Shown: one piece after another, positions 41,937 to 51,427 of the stretch
How positions within the stretch are numbered: the first letter of the stretch is position 1
How the letters are laid out: each line of letters starts with the position of its first letter
Position numbers and translations under genes: made by a program
DNA from: Thalassobaculum litoreum DSM 18839
Lineage (GTDB): Bacteria; Pseudomonadota; Alphaproteobacteria; Thalassobaculales; Thalassobaculaceae
Assembly: GCF_900102465.1 (NCBI RefSeq)
Contig: NZ_FNBW01000011.1
Location: forward strand, 62,001-126,000
Length of the DNA stretch: 64,000 nt
Direction of reading: 5' to 3'
Notes under the pieces: model-generated
What the model saw: the letters and a program-made list of their open reading frames with translations, nothing else
The model's database searches: none
Told to the model about the DNA's origin: nothing

Positions 41937-43593
41937 AGGAACCCGCCGGTGTCTCGGGTGGCCGGGCCAGGGAGATCGCGTTCTCCTCCGTGGACCCGGG
42001 GTTGGTTGCCGGGTCGCCCGACGTCTCGTCGGTCCAGGGCAACATGGCTCGGATGTCGACGCCGGAGACGTCCGACAGGGTGGTCACGCTCTCGTCCCAG
42101 AACTCGGACGCCTCGGCCTGCCAGGTATCGACCTTGGAGGAGATGTCCGAGAAGGAGACCTCCACCGGCGTGCCCACGCCGATACCGCGCAGCGGATCTT
42201 CCGGCGCGATCAGCAGTGTCGCCTTCGACAGGTCCTGACGGACCCAGCGCGGGAAGCCGGCCCGGGGACGTCGGCTGCCTTCGACGCTGAGGTCGACGAT
42301 GCGGCCCCAGACGTTCTGGCCGGTGTTCGGCGAGTAGATGTTGGCGCGCTGGCTCCGGGTCAGCCGGGGCACGGCATCCATCGGGATCTGCGCTTCGACC
42401 AGCAGTTCGCCGGCGCCGCGCGGTACCAGCGAATAGACCTTGTCTCCAGGCTCGACCCAGGCCTCGCCGGCGCCGCCATGGGCCCAGTGCACAATGCAGT
42501 CGCACGGGCTGTAGAGCACGTTCTCGCTCTGTCGGGTCTCCAGCGCCGAGACCTTGGCGCGCTGCAGGTTGGTCTGGGCGTCGAGCTGCTCCAGGCGTTT
42601 CTCGATACTCAGAAGATCGACCACGTTCATGCCGCCATCCTGCGAGGATCGCGACAGGGCGGCGTCGATCGTGCTGCCGGCATCGACCCGGCCCTCGTCC
42701 ACGGCCGTGTTCAGGGTGCTGAGCAGCTGTTCGTTGTAGCGCAGGGTCGCCTGGGCCAGGGAGAGATCCGCCTTCAGGTCGGCATTGCTGACCCGGCCGA
42801 TCTCCTGATCGCGCTCGACCCTGTCGCCGGGCCGCAGCTCGACCCCGGTGAAGCGCCCCTTGCCCGGGGCGTTCACGTCGATCCGCGCCGCCGTGGTCGC
42901 GGCGAACGGGGATTCGATCACGAAGACCGAGTCATAGATCGCGGCGGCGGCCACGGCGGTGGCGCCCAGCATCAGCAGCCCGATGCCGAACAGCCGGCCG
43001 AACCGGCGTCCGCCTTTGTGGCTGCCGTCCGACGCACCGCCGGCGGTGGTCTTGCTCTTTCGGGCCATCTGGCCGTCAGCCGGGCTGAGCAGCCCGTCGA
43101 AGGACATCAGGCGCCCGGACAGTTGGGCCGTGATCAGGCGGCTGAGCAGCGCCCGTTCCCGGTCGTCCATGGTGACGATCTCCAGCCCCGTCACCTGCTC
43201 GCCGTCCACTGTGGAGCGGTGATGGATCGTGGCCGTGAAGGGAAGCTGCAGCCGGAACCCCTTGAAGGGCACGGTCGCTTCGACGGCCAGCGGTTCCGCG
43301 GCATCCTGCGGGAACCAGCCCGAGACTGCGCAGCCATTCACCGACAGGTCCCGGCCCTCGAAGGTGCCGTGCTCGGTCGACACTTCGAACGGCAGACGCA
43401 CGCGGACCTGCCGCCGCTCGTCACGGCGTTCGCCGGTGATGTTGCCCTTCCAGTCCTGCGCCTCCGGTTGACCCGCATCCCGCCGGCGGGCGCCGGAGGG
43501 ATTGACCGGTTGGCGTCCAGCCGGGCCCGGGTCGCGCGAATGGGGGCGGTTTCCGCGGTCTAACAACCGTGGCTCCGTCTTCTCGAGATCCAT
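41937..43593 (-). CDS. alg44: Alg44-like PilZ / membrane-fusion protein
   Basis: A 552-residue inner-membrane protein. Residues about 55-160 form a PilZ domain with both c-di-GMP signatures, RRDER (56-60) and DLSVNG (82-87). One TM helix lies near 205-225, followed by a periplasmic HlyD/membrane-fusion region with a helical hairpin (about 280-370) and lipoyl-like beta segments. This is the layout of Alg44, which activates the Alg8 polymerase on binding c-di-GMP. The Asp/Glu-rich tail is longer than usual. Next to alg8 in the same operon, so polymer synthesis is probably c-di-GMP gated. Confidence 0.82.
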
Positions 43594-43685
43594 GATGAGT
43601 TCCTTCTCACGTTTGCAGATGGCGGGCGTGCGATTGGCGCGGGTGCGAATTGCGGGGCGAAGGCCGGGCGGTTATGACCGCGCGC

Positions 43686-45620
43686 CTACGGCAGGATCGT
43701 CGCCGCCGTGGCGTCCGACGGTCCGCCGGCGCCCGGCCGAACGATCAGGTTCCGCAATTCGACGGGCTTCGGAGCGCCCACCAGACATTCGACCGGCAGG
43801 GAACCGTCCTTCGGACAGAAGGTCGTTCTTCCTGACCCGCCGGTTGCCGCGACCAGTTGCGCCGCGCCGACGTCCACGCGGGTCTGCGACCCGGCACCGA
43901 CCAGAACCCGGCCCGGCCGTTCCGATCGGGTGAACCGGGTCAGCCGGTACTCCCCTTCCGTCAGGGGAAGCGCGCGGTCGGTCGGCAGCCGCTCAAGCGC
44001 GACGTCCAGCCAGCTTGAGTCATCCTGCCCCGGAGCGGCTCGGCTTTCCGGAAACGAGACCCTCAGCGTCGCGGCATTCGGCCATCCGACCGTTCCCGAA
44101 TACAGCACCAGCAGGGAGGCGAAGCAGGCGAGCGCCAGGCCGTGCAGGGTGGCGCTACTGAGCCCTCCGGCGCTGCCATCGGCGGTGGCGATCTCCTGCC
44201 GGGTCCATTTCTGACGGTCCATGCGGAAGAACACGAAGGTCTTCACCACGCCGCCGAGGATCTGGTTCATGAACAGCATCCACGGCCAGTGCGGGGCCCA
44301 CCGGCCGCGCACCACCAGGCACAGGACCGACCCGATGAAGGTCCGGGTGCCGAGGATCCACAGCCCGTAGACCAGCAGGAAGGCCGGGTCGTAGGTGATC
44401 GCCAGGATGATCGCGACCACGGGGCCGACCAGGGAGGTCCACATGGACAGCCGCTGATCGACCAGGCACCACCACGGAAACAGACCGATTCGGTGCGGGC
44501 CGAGCGCGATCGCCCGGTCGCTGGTGCGCAGCATGTTGCCGTACCAGCGCTTCAGCAGGGACACCGCGCCGACGACCAGATTGGAGGCGGGAAGTTCCTC
44601 GAAACTGTCGGCCCGGACATCGGGCAGATAGATCATTCCCCAGCCGCGCCGGAGCAGCCAGAACCAGGTCGATTTGTCGTCGCCGCTCAGGAAGTTGATG
44701 CGGCCGAGCCGCCAGTGGTCGATGGCGTCGTGCTCGATCTGCCGGATGAAGTCCGGGTCGGTGGCCAGATGGGCGCGGATCACGCTGAACCGGCCGGTCA
44801 GCACCAGGAGCTTGCCGGACAGGCTCATGGAAGACATCAGCAGGTGCCGCTGGGCGAAGCGCAGGTCGTACCATTCCCGGGTCCAGCCATCGCCCTCGGT
44901 CATGCCGCGGTTGTCGGCGGTCGCCGCGCCGATCTGCGGGTTCGCCTGCAGCACCGGCACGACCTTGGACAGGGCGCCGGGGCGCACGACCACGTCGCCG
45001 TCCATGAAGATGCAGATGGCGTTCTCCGTGGGCATCCGCCGCGAGATGGCGCGCAGCGCCTCGGCCATCGCAGGCCGTTTGCCCGTGCCCTCCTGAAACA
45101 TGCTGACCAGTTCGACGTGGTCCGGGAGGCCGACCGCCTCGCAGACGCGTTCCAGCAGGTCGATATCGCTCTGATGGCTGACGGCGGCGACGATGGTCGC
45201 AGGCCGGCCGTAGGATGCCACCTCGTGGAACAGGGCCTCGTAGACCGGCCAGCTGACCTGCGGGTCGATCGCATAGGAGGTGACCAGGCAGTAGACATGG
45301 TCCACCGGCTCGCCGCCGGCGGCCTCGCCGCCGGCGGCCTCGGCGTGGCGGCGGATGCGGGGAAAGCGGACGCGCAGGTAATAGCAGGCGCGCAGGGCGT
45401 GGAAGATCCACCAGGAATAGCGCCACACACCGATGATCCCGATGCTGAGCAGAAACGTGTCGCTCAGCGGATCGAACACGGATTTCGGGACGGAGACCGC
45501 GAGGCCCGTCAGGGCTGCCAGCAGGACCACGGTCATCATCAGCCGCTCGCTGCCGGGAGCGGTGGTTGGCTGCCATCGGGTACCGCCGACGGCAAAGTCC
45601 GGGTCATTGGTGTCGGTCAT
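43686..45620 (-). CDS. alg8: Alg8-like family 2 glycosyltransferase (polyuronate synthase)
   Basis: A 644-residue membrane glycosyltransferase. Two N-terminal TMs precede the cytoplasmic GT2 domain with IFMDGDVVV (DxD), IGAATADNRG, SGDDKSTWFWLLRRG and the RWYGNMLR acceptor-site motif (Q/RxxRW type). About four C-terminal TMs follow. Beyond them lies an extra soluble tail of about 120 residues (VSFPESRAAPGQ to the end) not expected in Alg8. Alg8 polymerises GDP-mannuronate; with ugd in the operon, UDP-glucuronate is the likelier donor here. ATG 45620; a small ORF precedes it by 32 nt. Confidence 0.82.
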   Translation of the reverse strand: MTDTNDPDFAVGGTRWQPTTAPGSERLMMTVVLLAALTGLAVSVPKSVFDPLSDTFLLSIGIIGVWRYSWWIFHALRACYYLRVRFPRIRRHAEAAGGEAAGGEPVDHVYCLVTSYAIDPQVSWPVYEALFHEVASYGRPATIVAAVSHQSDIDLLERVCEAVGLPDHVELVSMFQEGTGKRPAMAEALRAISRRMPTENAICIFMDGDVVVRPGALSKVVPVLQANPQIGAATADNRGMTEGDGWTREWYDLRFAQRHLLMSSMSLSGKLLVLTGRFSVIRAHLATDPDFIRQIEHDAIDHWRLGRINFLSGDDKSTWFWLLRRGWGMIYLPDVRADSFEELPASNLVVGAVSLLKRWYGNMLRTSDRAIALGPHRIGLFPWWCLVDQRLSMWTSLVGPVVAIILAITYDPAFLLVYGLWILGTRTFIGSVLCLVVRGRWAPHWPWMLFMNQILGGVVKTFVFFRMDRQKWTRQEIATADGSAGGLSSATLHGLALACFASLLVLYSGTVGWPNAATLRVSFPESRAAPGQDDSSWLDVALERLPTDRALPLTEGEYRLTRFTRSERPGRVLVGAGSQTRVDVGAAQLVAATGGSGRTTFCPKDGSLPVECLVGAPKPVELRNLIVRPGAGGPSDATAATILP

Positions 45621-45652
45621 AGGATCGACCCCTTCTTCAGAAACTGGTCAGG

Positions 45653-45808
45653 CTACGGGACGGCCGTCGGTAAGGCGCGGGTTTCGCCGGATGGAATGCA
45701 TCCGATCAGGCGTCGGCGGTCGCGCTTCGCACGCAGGCTCGCCCGACTGGGACCGGTCCGATCGCCGTGGCGCGTCCTGTTCGGAATGCTGGCTTCGATG
45801 CGGTCCAT
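45653..45808 (-). CDS. small basic protein before alg8 (hypothetical)
   Basis: A 51-residue ORF starting MDRIEASIPNRTRHG, very Arg-rich, with GAGGGG six bases before its ATG at 45808 and its stop 32 nt from alg8. There is no known family. Supporting points are the good SD and its position as first ORF of the operon; against it are its size and the risk of chance opening at high GC. Confidence 0.35.
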   Translation of the reverse strand: MDRIEASIPNRTRHGDRTGPSRASLRAKRDRRRLIGCIPSGETRALPTAVP

Positions 45809-46004
45809 CTCAGTCCCCTCGTCGGTGTCGCGCCCATAAGTCTGGCCGCAATAATCCATGGCAGAAAAACTCTGCTGATTTGCTCTCTCTGGGATTTCGT
45901 TAACCGTGTGACGCGGTGCGGCGTTCAAAATTCCTGAGCGATGCCGCCGTTTTTGTTGTGTCAGTGACGGCAGTTACATCGCCGGCAGGTCACTCGGATC
46001 GGGA
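45809..46004. other. intergenic region upstream of the exopolysaccharide operon
   Basis: Roughly 200 nt (384 nt if the small ORF is not real) of comparatively AT-rich sequence that should hold the operon promoter on the minus strand. I find no clear -24/-12 or -35/-10 pair and no hairpin. Confidence 0.4.
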
Positions 46005-46385
46005 TCACCCCTCGTAGCGCGGCAGGCCCCTGACCTGATCGTCGCTGATCCGCACGCGGGCGATGCCGCGGGCGACCATCCGCAGGTCCGACAGCGGCAG
46101 GGAGACCCGGGCATCGCCCAGACCCAGCAGGCCGCCGTAGCCGATGACGGCCCTCAACGCGCCGTCCTCCACGACGATATCCTCGATCTCGCCGGAGATC
46201 CTGTTGTCGCTGCTCACCACCTTGGCGCCGACGAACTCGCGTGCCATCTCGGCGTCCAGGTCCGGACGCTCGACCGGAATCGGGGCGGTGCCGCTGCGGG
46301 GCAGCGTTTCCGCGCCAAGCGCAGGGGAAGCGGCCGCGAGGCTGAGGATGGTTGCCAGTGCGATCCGGCTGCTGCTGTGGTGCAT
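46005..46385 (-). CDS. exported PRC-barrel domain protein
   Basis: A 126-residue protein with a Sec signal peptide (cleavage near SPALG-24). The PRC-barrel-like core is AREFVGAKVVSSDNRISGEIEDIVVEDGALRAVIGYGGLLGLGDARVSLPLSDL. PRC-barrel proteins occur in ribosome maturation, photosynthetic reaction centres and as stress-associated envelope proteins; the exported type is uncharacterised. GGAGGAGAG lies ahead of ATG 46385. It stands alone upstream of the exopolysaccharide operon. Confidence 0.75.
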   Translation of the reverse strand: MHHSSSRIALATILSLAAASPALGAETLPRSGTAPIPVERPDLDAEMAREFVGAKVVSSDNRISGEIEDIVVEDGALRAVIGYGGLLGLGDARVSLPLSDLRMVARGIARVRISDDQVRGLPRYEG

Positions 46386-46775
46386 GGTTCTCTCCTCCAT
46401 CTGACGGACATGGCCGGGTCGTGCCCGACGGTCATGCCGCACTGCCGCGGCCGGGTTCCGGCCACGGATTTACCTTGAGGGGTCGGCCCGCCGTGTTTCC
46501 CCGGCGAGACTCCGCCCTCGCGAACGCCCCCACGTTTTCAGCCGATCAGCTGATCAAACGGCCCGGCTTCTGCCGATGCCGCGAAAAAGGCCGGACACCC
46601 GGTCGGCGTCCTTCAGCCGGCGGTACTGCACCGCCCCGTTAAACATCTCTTAACCAACAACCCGAGCCGCGCCGCCGGGTTCCGAAGAGATCCATCCAAA
46701 GACTGACGTAAGACTCACAAGTGCCACACCTTCGCGGCGGCGCCCGTTCGAAGGCGGCCGATCAATGGCACGCGG
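46386..46775. other. intergenic region, no gene seen
   Basis: About 390 nt between the GntR regulator's 3' end and the PRC-barrel gene start, both minus strand. It includes a perfect GATCAGCTGATC palindrome at about 46542 and a short AT-richer stretch near 46640-46725. No ORF with SD and no RNA was recognised. Confidence 0.4.
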
Positions 46776-47537
46776 TCACAGGAACCGGCCGACGATGTCC
46801 GCTTCCATGCGCACCATGTAGTCGCGCGCCGCAGCCATGTGCTCGCTCATGATCTCGCGGGCGGACTGGGCGTCTCCGGCCCTCAGGGCCCGCATCAGGC
46901 GGATCTGATAGTGCAGGCCGGTGTCGCGCAGGTCGGGATGCGGCGCATCGTAGATCCGCCGGCACACCACCGTTTCGCGCAGCAGGGTCTGCAGGAAGCC
47001 GCAGAACAATCCCAGCACCGGGTTCGGACAGAGCCCGGCCAGCACGCTGTGGAAGTCGAGCTCGGCCATGCGCTGGTCGTATTCCTCCTCCGCGGTCTTC
47101 GGCTCGGCGTCGTAGAGCCGCATGGTCCGCTCCAGACTGGCGAAATCCTCGGCCGACAGCCGGCCGGCGACGGAGGCGGCCAGCTCCGGCTCGAGCTCGC
47201 AGCGCACCGCGTAGATGTCGTTCACGGTCGGGGAACGGAACAGGAAGTAGCTCGACAGCAGCGCCATCGCCCGCTGCGGGTCCATATCGGCCAGGAAGAC
47301 CCCGCCCTTGGGACCTGTGCGGGTGCGGATCAGACCCTCCGAGCGCAGCGCGCTCAGTGCCTCGCGCACCGACCCCTTGGAGGCCTGGAAGCGGGTCATC
47401 AGCTCCTTCTCGGCCGGTAGGCGGTCGCCCGGGCGCAGGTGCTGCTCGATGATCAGCTCCTTGACCTGCTCGCTGATGCTGTCCTTGCGCCGGGCCCGGG
47501 CGAGGCGCGGCGTCGGAGGGGGGCCGTCGTCAGTCAT
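46776..47537 (-). CDS. GntR-family (FadR subfamily, FCD domain) regulator
   Basis: About 253 residues. The N-terminal winged helix reads ISEQVKELIIEQHLRPGDRLPAEKELMTRFQASKGSVREALSALRSEGLI (residues about 20-70). The C-terminal all-helical FCD ligand domain has metal-site-like LDFHSVLAG and HYQIRLMRAL pieces. ATG 47537 or 47543 lies inside the end of the ATPase gene, so it is translationally coupled to the importer operon and probably controls it and the divergent amidase. FCD regulators usually respond to small carboxylates or amino-acid derivatives. Confidence 0.85.
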   Translation of the reverse strand: MTDDGPPPTPRLARARRKDSISEQVKELIIEQHLRPGDRLPAEKELMTRFQASKGSVREALSALRSEGLIRTRTGPKGGVFLADMDPQRAMALLSSYFLFRSPTVNDIYAVRCELEPELAASVAGRLSAEDFASLERTMRLYDAEPKTAEEEYDQRMAELDFHSVLAGLCPNPVLGLFCGFLQTLLRETVVCRRIYDAPHPDLRDTGLHYQIRLMRALRAGDAQSAREIMSEHMAAARDYMVRMEADIVGRFL

Positions 47538-48516
47538 CGCCATCCAGCGGATGCCAGCACGCCGCGGCGTGGCCGCCGTCACCGGCGAGTTCGGGGCGGC
47601 GCTCGCGGCAGCGTACGCTCGCACGCGGGCAGCGCGACGCGAAGGCGCAGCCCGGCGGCGGGTTCAGCGGATCGGGCAGTTCCGCCGGCGTCTCCTCGGC
47701 CTCGATGCGCCGCACGCCGGGCGCCGGCGCGGAGCGCATCAGCAGGGCGGTGTAGGGATGCCGGGGCGCGGCGTAGAGATCCCGGGCGCGGCCGATTTCG
47801 ACAATACGTCCGAAATACATCACGGCCACCCGCTCGCACACGCTCTCAATCACGCTCAGGTCGTGACTGATGAAAACATAAGTGAGTCCCAGCTCGCGCT
47901 TCAAGCGATCCAGCAGGTTGAGCACCTGGGCCTGGACCGAGACGTCGAGGGCGGAGACCGGCTCATCCAGCACGATCACCCGGGCACCGGCCGCCAGCGC
48001 CCGGGCGATGCCGATGCGCTGGGCCTGCCCGCCGGAAAACTCGTGCGGGTAGCGATCCAGGAACTCCTCGCGCAGGGAGACCACCTGCATCAGTTCCGTC
48101 AGCCGGGCCGCGCGCTCCGCCTCGGCCATTCCATGCAGCCGACGCATCGGCGCCTCCAGGATCTGGCGGATCGTCTTGCGCGGGTTCAGCGAGGCGACCG
48201 GGTCCTGGAACACGTACTGCACCCGTCGGGCCAAGGAGTTGGAGTCGCGCCGGGCCATCGCCGCCACATCCGCTCCCTCCAGGCGGATGCTGCCGCCGGT
48301 CGGCCGGTCGAGCCCGACCAGCATCCGCGCCAGGGTCGACTTCCCGCAGCCGGACTCCCCGACCACGCCGAGGGTCTCGCCCGCCTCCACCGTCAGGCTG
48401 ACGCTCTGTACCGCATGCACGCCGGGCAGCCTGCCGCCGAACAAGGTTCGCCCGCCACCGAAGGTGCGGGTGACCTCGACCGCCTCCACCGCCGGCGATG
48501 CCGTTTCGGCGCTCAT
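47530..48516 (-). CDS. peptide-type ABC transporter ATP-binding protein (DppF/OppF family)
   Basis: A 328-residue ATPase with Walker A GESGCGKST, signature FSGGQAQR, Walker B VIVLDEPVSALD and the C-terminal GCAFASRCPRASVRC motif. It overlaps the upstream permease-ATPase fusion gene by 4 nt and the GntR gene by about 8 nt. It supplies the second nucleotide-binding domain of the importer encoded at 47530-52990. Confidence 0.88.
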   Translation of the reverse strand: MSAETASPAVEAVEVTRTFGGGRTLFGGRLPGVHAVQSVSLTVEAGETLGVVGESGCGKSTLARMLVGLDRPTGGSIRLEGADVAAMARRDSNSLARRVQYVFQDPVASLNPRKTIRQILEAPMRRLHGMAEAERAARLTELMQVVSLREEFLDRYPHEFSGGQAQRIGIARALAAGARVIVLDEPVSALDVSVQAQVLNLLDRLKRELGLTYVFISHDLSVIESVCERVAVMYFGRIVEIGRARDLYAAPRHPYTALLMRSAPAPGVRRIEAEETPAELPDPLNPPPGCAFASRCPRASVRCRERRPELAGDGGHAAACWHPLDGDD

Positions 48517-50450
48517 GAGACCTCCTGTAGCGGGTGGAGGCAGCGCACGGCGCGGCCGGGGCCGAAGGGATCCAGCGGGATGTCGCCATGGCGGCAGTCT
48601 TCCTGCACCCGGTCGCAGCGGTCGGCGAAGGCGCAGCCCGCCGGCAGCCGGTCGACCGAAGGCGGCAGGCCGTCGATCGCCTCCATGCGCCGCTCGGGCC
48701 GGCCCAGCACCGGGACGCAGTCGATCAGCTTGCCGGTATAGGGGTGGCCCGGCGCGTCGAGGACATCGCCGCTCGGCCCGATCTCGACGATGCGTCCGGC
48801 ATACATCACCGCCACCCGGTCGCAGAGTTCGGAGACAACGCCGAAATCATGGGTGATGAACAGCACCGCCGAGCCGCGCTCGCGCGACAGGTCGCGCAGC
48901 AGCTTCAGCACCTGGGCCTGCACCGTGACGTCCAGGGCGGTGGTCGGCTCGTCGGCGACGATCAGGTCCGGGTCGTTGGCCAACGCCATGGCGATGCAGA
49001 CCCGCTGGCGCATGCCGCCGGACAGCTCGTGCGGATAGGCGGAGAACCGCGCCTTGGCCGACGGAATCCGCACCTTCTCCAGCAGGGTCAGCGCCTGCGC
49101 CTCCGCCTCGGCGCGGGAGATCGGCTGGTGCGCCCGGATCGCCTCGACGATCTGATCGCCCACGGTGAACAGCGGATGCAAGGTGGTCAGGGGATCCTGG
49201 AACACATAGGCGACCCGCCCGCCACGCAGCCGGCGCAGCGCCTCGGGTGTGGCCGCGAGCTGGTCCGCGCCTTCGATCGTCACCCGGCCGCCGGCGATCA
49301 CCCCCGGCGGGGTCGGCACCAGGCGCAGGAGCGACAGCGCCGTCACCGACTTGCCCGACCCGGACTCGCCCACGAGGCCCAGACACTCGCCGGGCGCCAG
49401 ATCCAGGTCGACGCCTCCGACCGCCTTGTAGACCCGCGACCCCACATGGAACTCGGTGCGCAGTCCCTCCACCGACAGCACCGCGTCGGTCGACGGTGCC
49501 GGCGGAACCGTCTCGCGTGCGACACGGGTCGCCGCGCCGGGCGCGGCCAGCGCGCCGGACTTCAGGCGGGGGTCGAGAACGTCGCGCACCCCGTCGCCCA
49601 CCAGGTTGATGCACATGACCAGGGCGAAGATCATCAAACCCGGGACCACCGAGACATGGGGGGCGGTGAACAGCAGCTTGCGCCCCTCCCCCAGCATCGA
49701 GCCGAGATCGGCCTGGGGCGGCTGAGCACCGAGACCGAGGAAGGACAGGCCCGCGGTCTCCAGGATCATCCAGCCGACCGTGGTCGACATGGTGACCACG
49801 ATGGTCGGCAGCACGTTGGGCAGCACCTCCAGGAACAGGATCTCGGCATGGGAGGCGCCGGACAGCCGGGCGGCATCGACGAACTCGCGCCGCGACAGGC
49901 CCAGCGTGATGCCGCGGATGTTGCGGGCGAAGAACGGGATATTGACCACCGCGATGGCGTAGAGCGCGTTCAGCAGCCCCGGCCCGAGCACGGCGACGAT
50001 CGCCAGGGCGAGGAGGATGTAGGGGAAGGCCATGACCAGGTCGATGCCGCGCATCAGCAGGCTGTCGGTGCGCCCACCCGCATAGCCGGCGACGAGGCCG
50101 ATCAGCGAGCCGATGGTGGCGGCGATCAGGGTCGCCGACAGCCCGACAAGGATCGACACCCGCGTGCCCCACAGCATGCGCGACAGCAGGTCCCGGCCGA
50201 GATGGTCGGTGCCCAGAAGATGACCGTCGGTCCCCGGGCGCAGCAGCCGGTTCGCCGGGTCGGTGATGTCCGGGTCCGGCACCGGCAGAAAAGGCGTGGC
50301 GATCACCAGCACGACGATCACGGTCAGCAGCGCCAGACCGAAGGCCGAGAGCGGGTTGGCCACCAGCAGGGCGAAGGGCGACGGCCGCCCGCCCCGGTCC
50401 CGCGCGAACAGGCGCGTCAGCGTCGCGCCCACTGCCAGCATGCCCGCCAT
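48513..50450 (-). CDS. fused ABC permease (DppC type) - ATP-binding protein (DppD type)
   Basis: A single 645-residue reading frame. Residues 1 to about 300 are a DppC-type permease (HLLGTDHLGRDLLSRMLWG, LSGASHAEILFLEVLPNVLP, six TMs). A short Ala/Pro linker follows. Residues about 320-645 are an ATPase with [29 protein letters not shown] and GCAFADRCDRVQEDC. No stop or frameshift separates the halves. Such natural fusions are known in this transporter class. ATG 50450 overlaps the DppB stop within TGATG. Confidence 0.85.
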   Translation of the reverse strand: MAGMLAVGATLTRLFARDRGGRPSPFALLVANPLSAFGLALLTVIVVLVIATPFLPVPDPDITDPANRLLRPGTDGHLLGTDHLGRDLLSRMLWGTRVSILVGLSATLIAATIGSLIGLVAGYAGGRTDSLLMRGIDLVMAFPYILLALAIVAVLGPGLLNALYAIAVVNIPFFARNIRGITLGLSRREFVDAARLSGASHAEILFLEVLPNVLPTIVVTMSTTVGWMILETAGLSFLGLGAQPPQADLGSMLGEGRKLLFTAPHVSVVPGLMIFALVMCINLVGDGVRDVLDPRLKSGALAAPGAATRVARETVPPAPSTDAVLSVEGLRTEFHVGSRVYKAVGGVDLDLAPGECLGLVGESGSGKSVTALSLLRLVPTPPGVIAGGRVTIEGADQLAATPEALRRLRGGRVAYVFQDPLTTLHPLFTVGDQIVEAIRAHQPISRAEAEAQALTLLEKVRIPSAKARFSAYPHELSGGMRQRVCIAMALANDPDLIVADEPTTALDVTVQAQVLKLLRDLSRERGSAVLFITHDFGVVSELCDRVAVMYAGRIVEIGPSGDVLDAPGHPYTGKLIDCVPVLGRPERRMEAIDGLPPSVDRLPAGCAFADRCDRVQEDCRHGDIPLDPFGPGRAVRCLHPLQEVS

Positions 50451-51394
50451 CAGCGCAGCCTCGGATCGACCAGCGTCTGGGCGACGTCGGCCAGCAGGTT
50501 GAAGAACACGTAGCTGGCGGCCACCACCAGCACGCCGCCCTGCACCAGCAGCAGGTCGCGGGTGGAGATCGCGTTGACCAGCATCCGGCCTATGCCCGGC
50601 CACTGGAACACGGTCTCGATATAGACCGCCCCGCCGAGCACGAAGCCGGTCTGGATGCCGATCACCGGGATGACGGCGACCAGGGCGGACTTGAAGGCAT
50701 GGCGGTAGATCACCCGGCGCTCGGACACGCCCTTTGCCCGGGCGGTGCGCACATAGTCCTGGCGCAGCACCTCCAGCATGGCGGTGCGGGTCAACCGGGC
50801 GATCACGGCAGTCGCCACGACGGCGAGCGTGATCGCCGGCAGCGCCAGATGCGCCAGCAGATCGAGCGGCCCGCCGCCGCCATAGATCGCGAACATGCCG
50901 GAGGCCGGCAGCCACTGCAGCTCGACCGCGAACAGCATGATCAGCAGCAGGCCGAGCCAGAAGGACGGGGTGGAGATGCCGATCAGCACCAGGAAGGTGA
51001 CGATCCGGTCGCGCCAGCCGAACTGGCCGACCGCCGCGATCACCCCGGCCAGCAGCCCGAACAGGGAGCACAGCAGCAGGGAGGCGCCGGCCAGGACCAG
51101 GGTCGCGCCGAACCGCTCGAACACCTCGTCGGCCACCGGGCGGTTCAGGGCATAGCTGCGCCCCATGTCACCCTGCAGCAGGTTGCCGAGCCAGGTCAGA
51201 TACTGCTCCACCAGGGAGCGGTCGAGGCCGAGCTGGCGGTTCAGCCGCTCCACATTCTCCGGCGTGGCGTAGCTGCCGAGGATGGCGGTCGCCGGGTCGC
51301 CGGGGATGGCGGCCATCATCGCGAAGACGATGACCGACAGGCCGAGCAGGATCGGGACGGTGGCGAGCAGCCGTTTGCCGATATAGAGCCACAT
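50450..51394 (-). CDS. peptide-type ABC transporter permease (DppB/OppB family)
   Basis: A 314-residue permease with an N-terminal TM (residues 9-29). The family stretch LGLDRSLVEQYLTWLGNLLQGDMGRSYALNRPV is in the periplasmic loop, and a six-helix core with RTARAKGVSERRVIYRHAFKSA acts as ATPase coupling helix. It lies 33 nt after the binding-protein gene. It pairs with the permease half of the fusion protein. Confidence 0.88.
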   Translation of the reverse strand: MWLYIGKRLLATVPILLGLSVIVFAMMAAIPGDPATAILGSYATPENVERLNRQLGLDRSLVEQYLTWLGNLLQGDMGRSYALNRPVADEVFERFGATLVLAGASLLLCSLFGLLAGVIAAVGQFGWRDRIVTFLVLIGISTPSFWLGLLLIMLFAVELQWLPASGMFAIYGGGGPLDLLAHLALPAITLAVVATAVIARLTRTAMLEVLRQDYVRTARAKGVSERRVIYRHAFKSALVAVIPVIGIQTGFVLGGAVYIETVFQWPGIGRMLVNAISTRDLLLVQGGVLVVAASYVFFNLLADVAQTLVDPRLR

Positions 51395-51427
51395 CGCCCC
51401 GATCCTCCTCTCGTTGGGTGCGAACGG

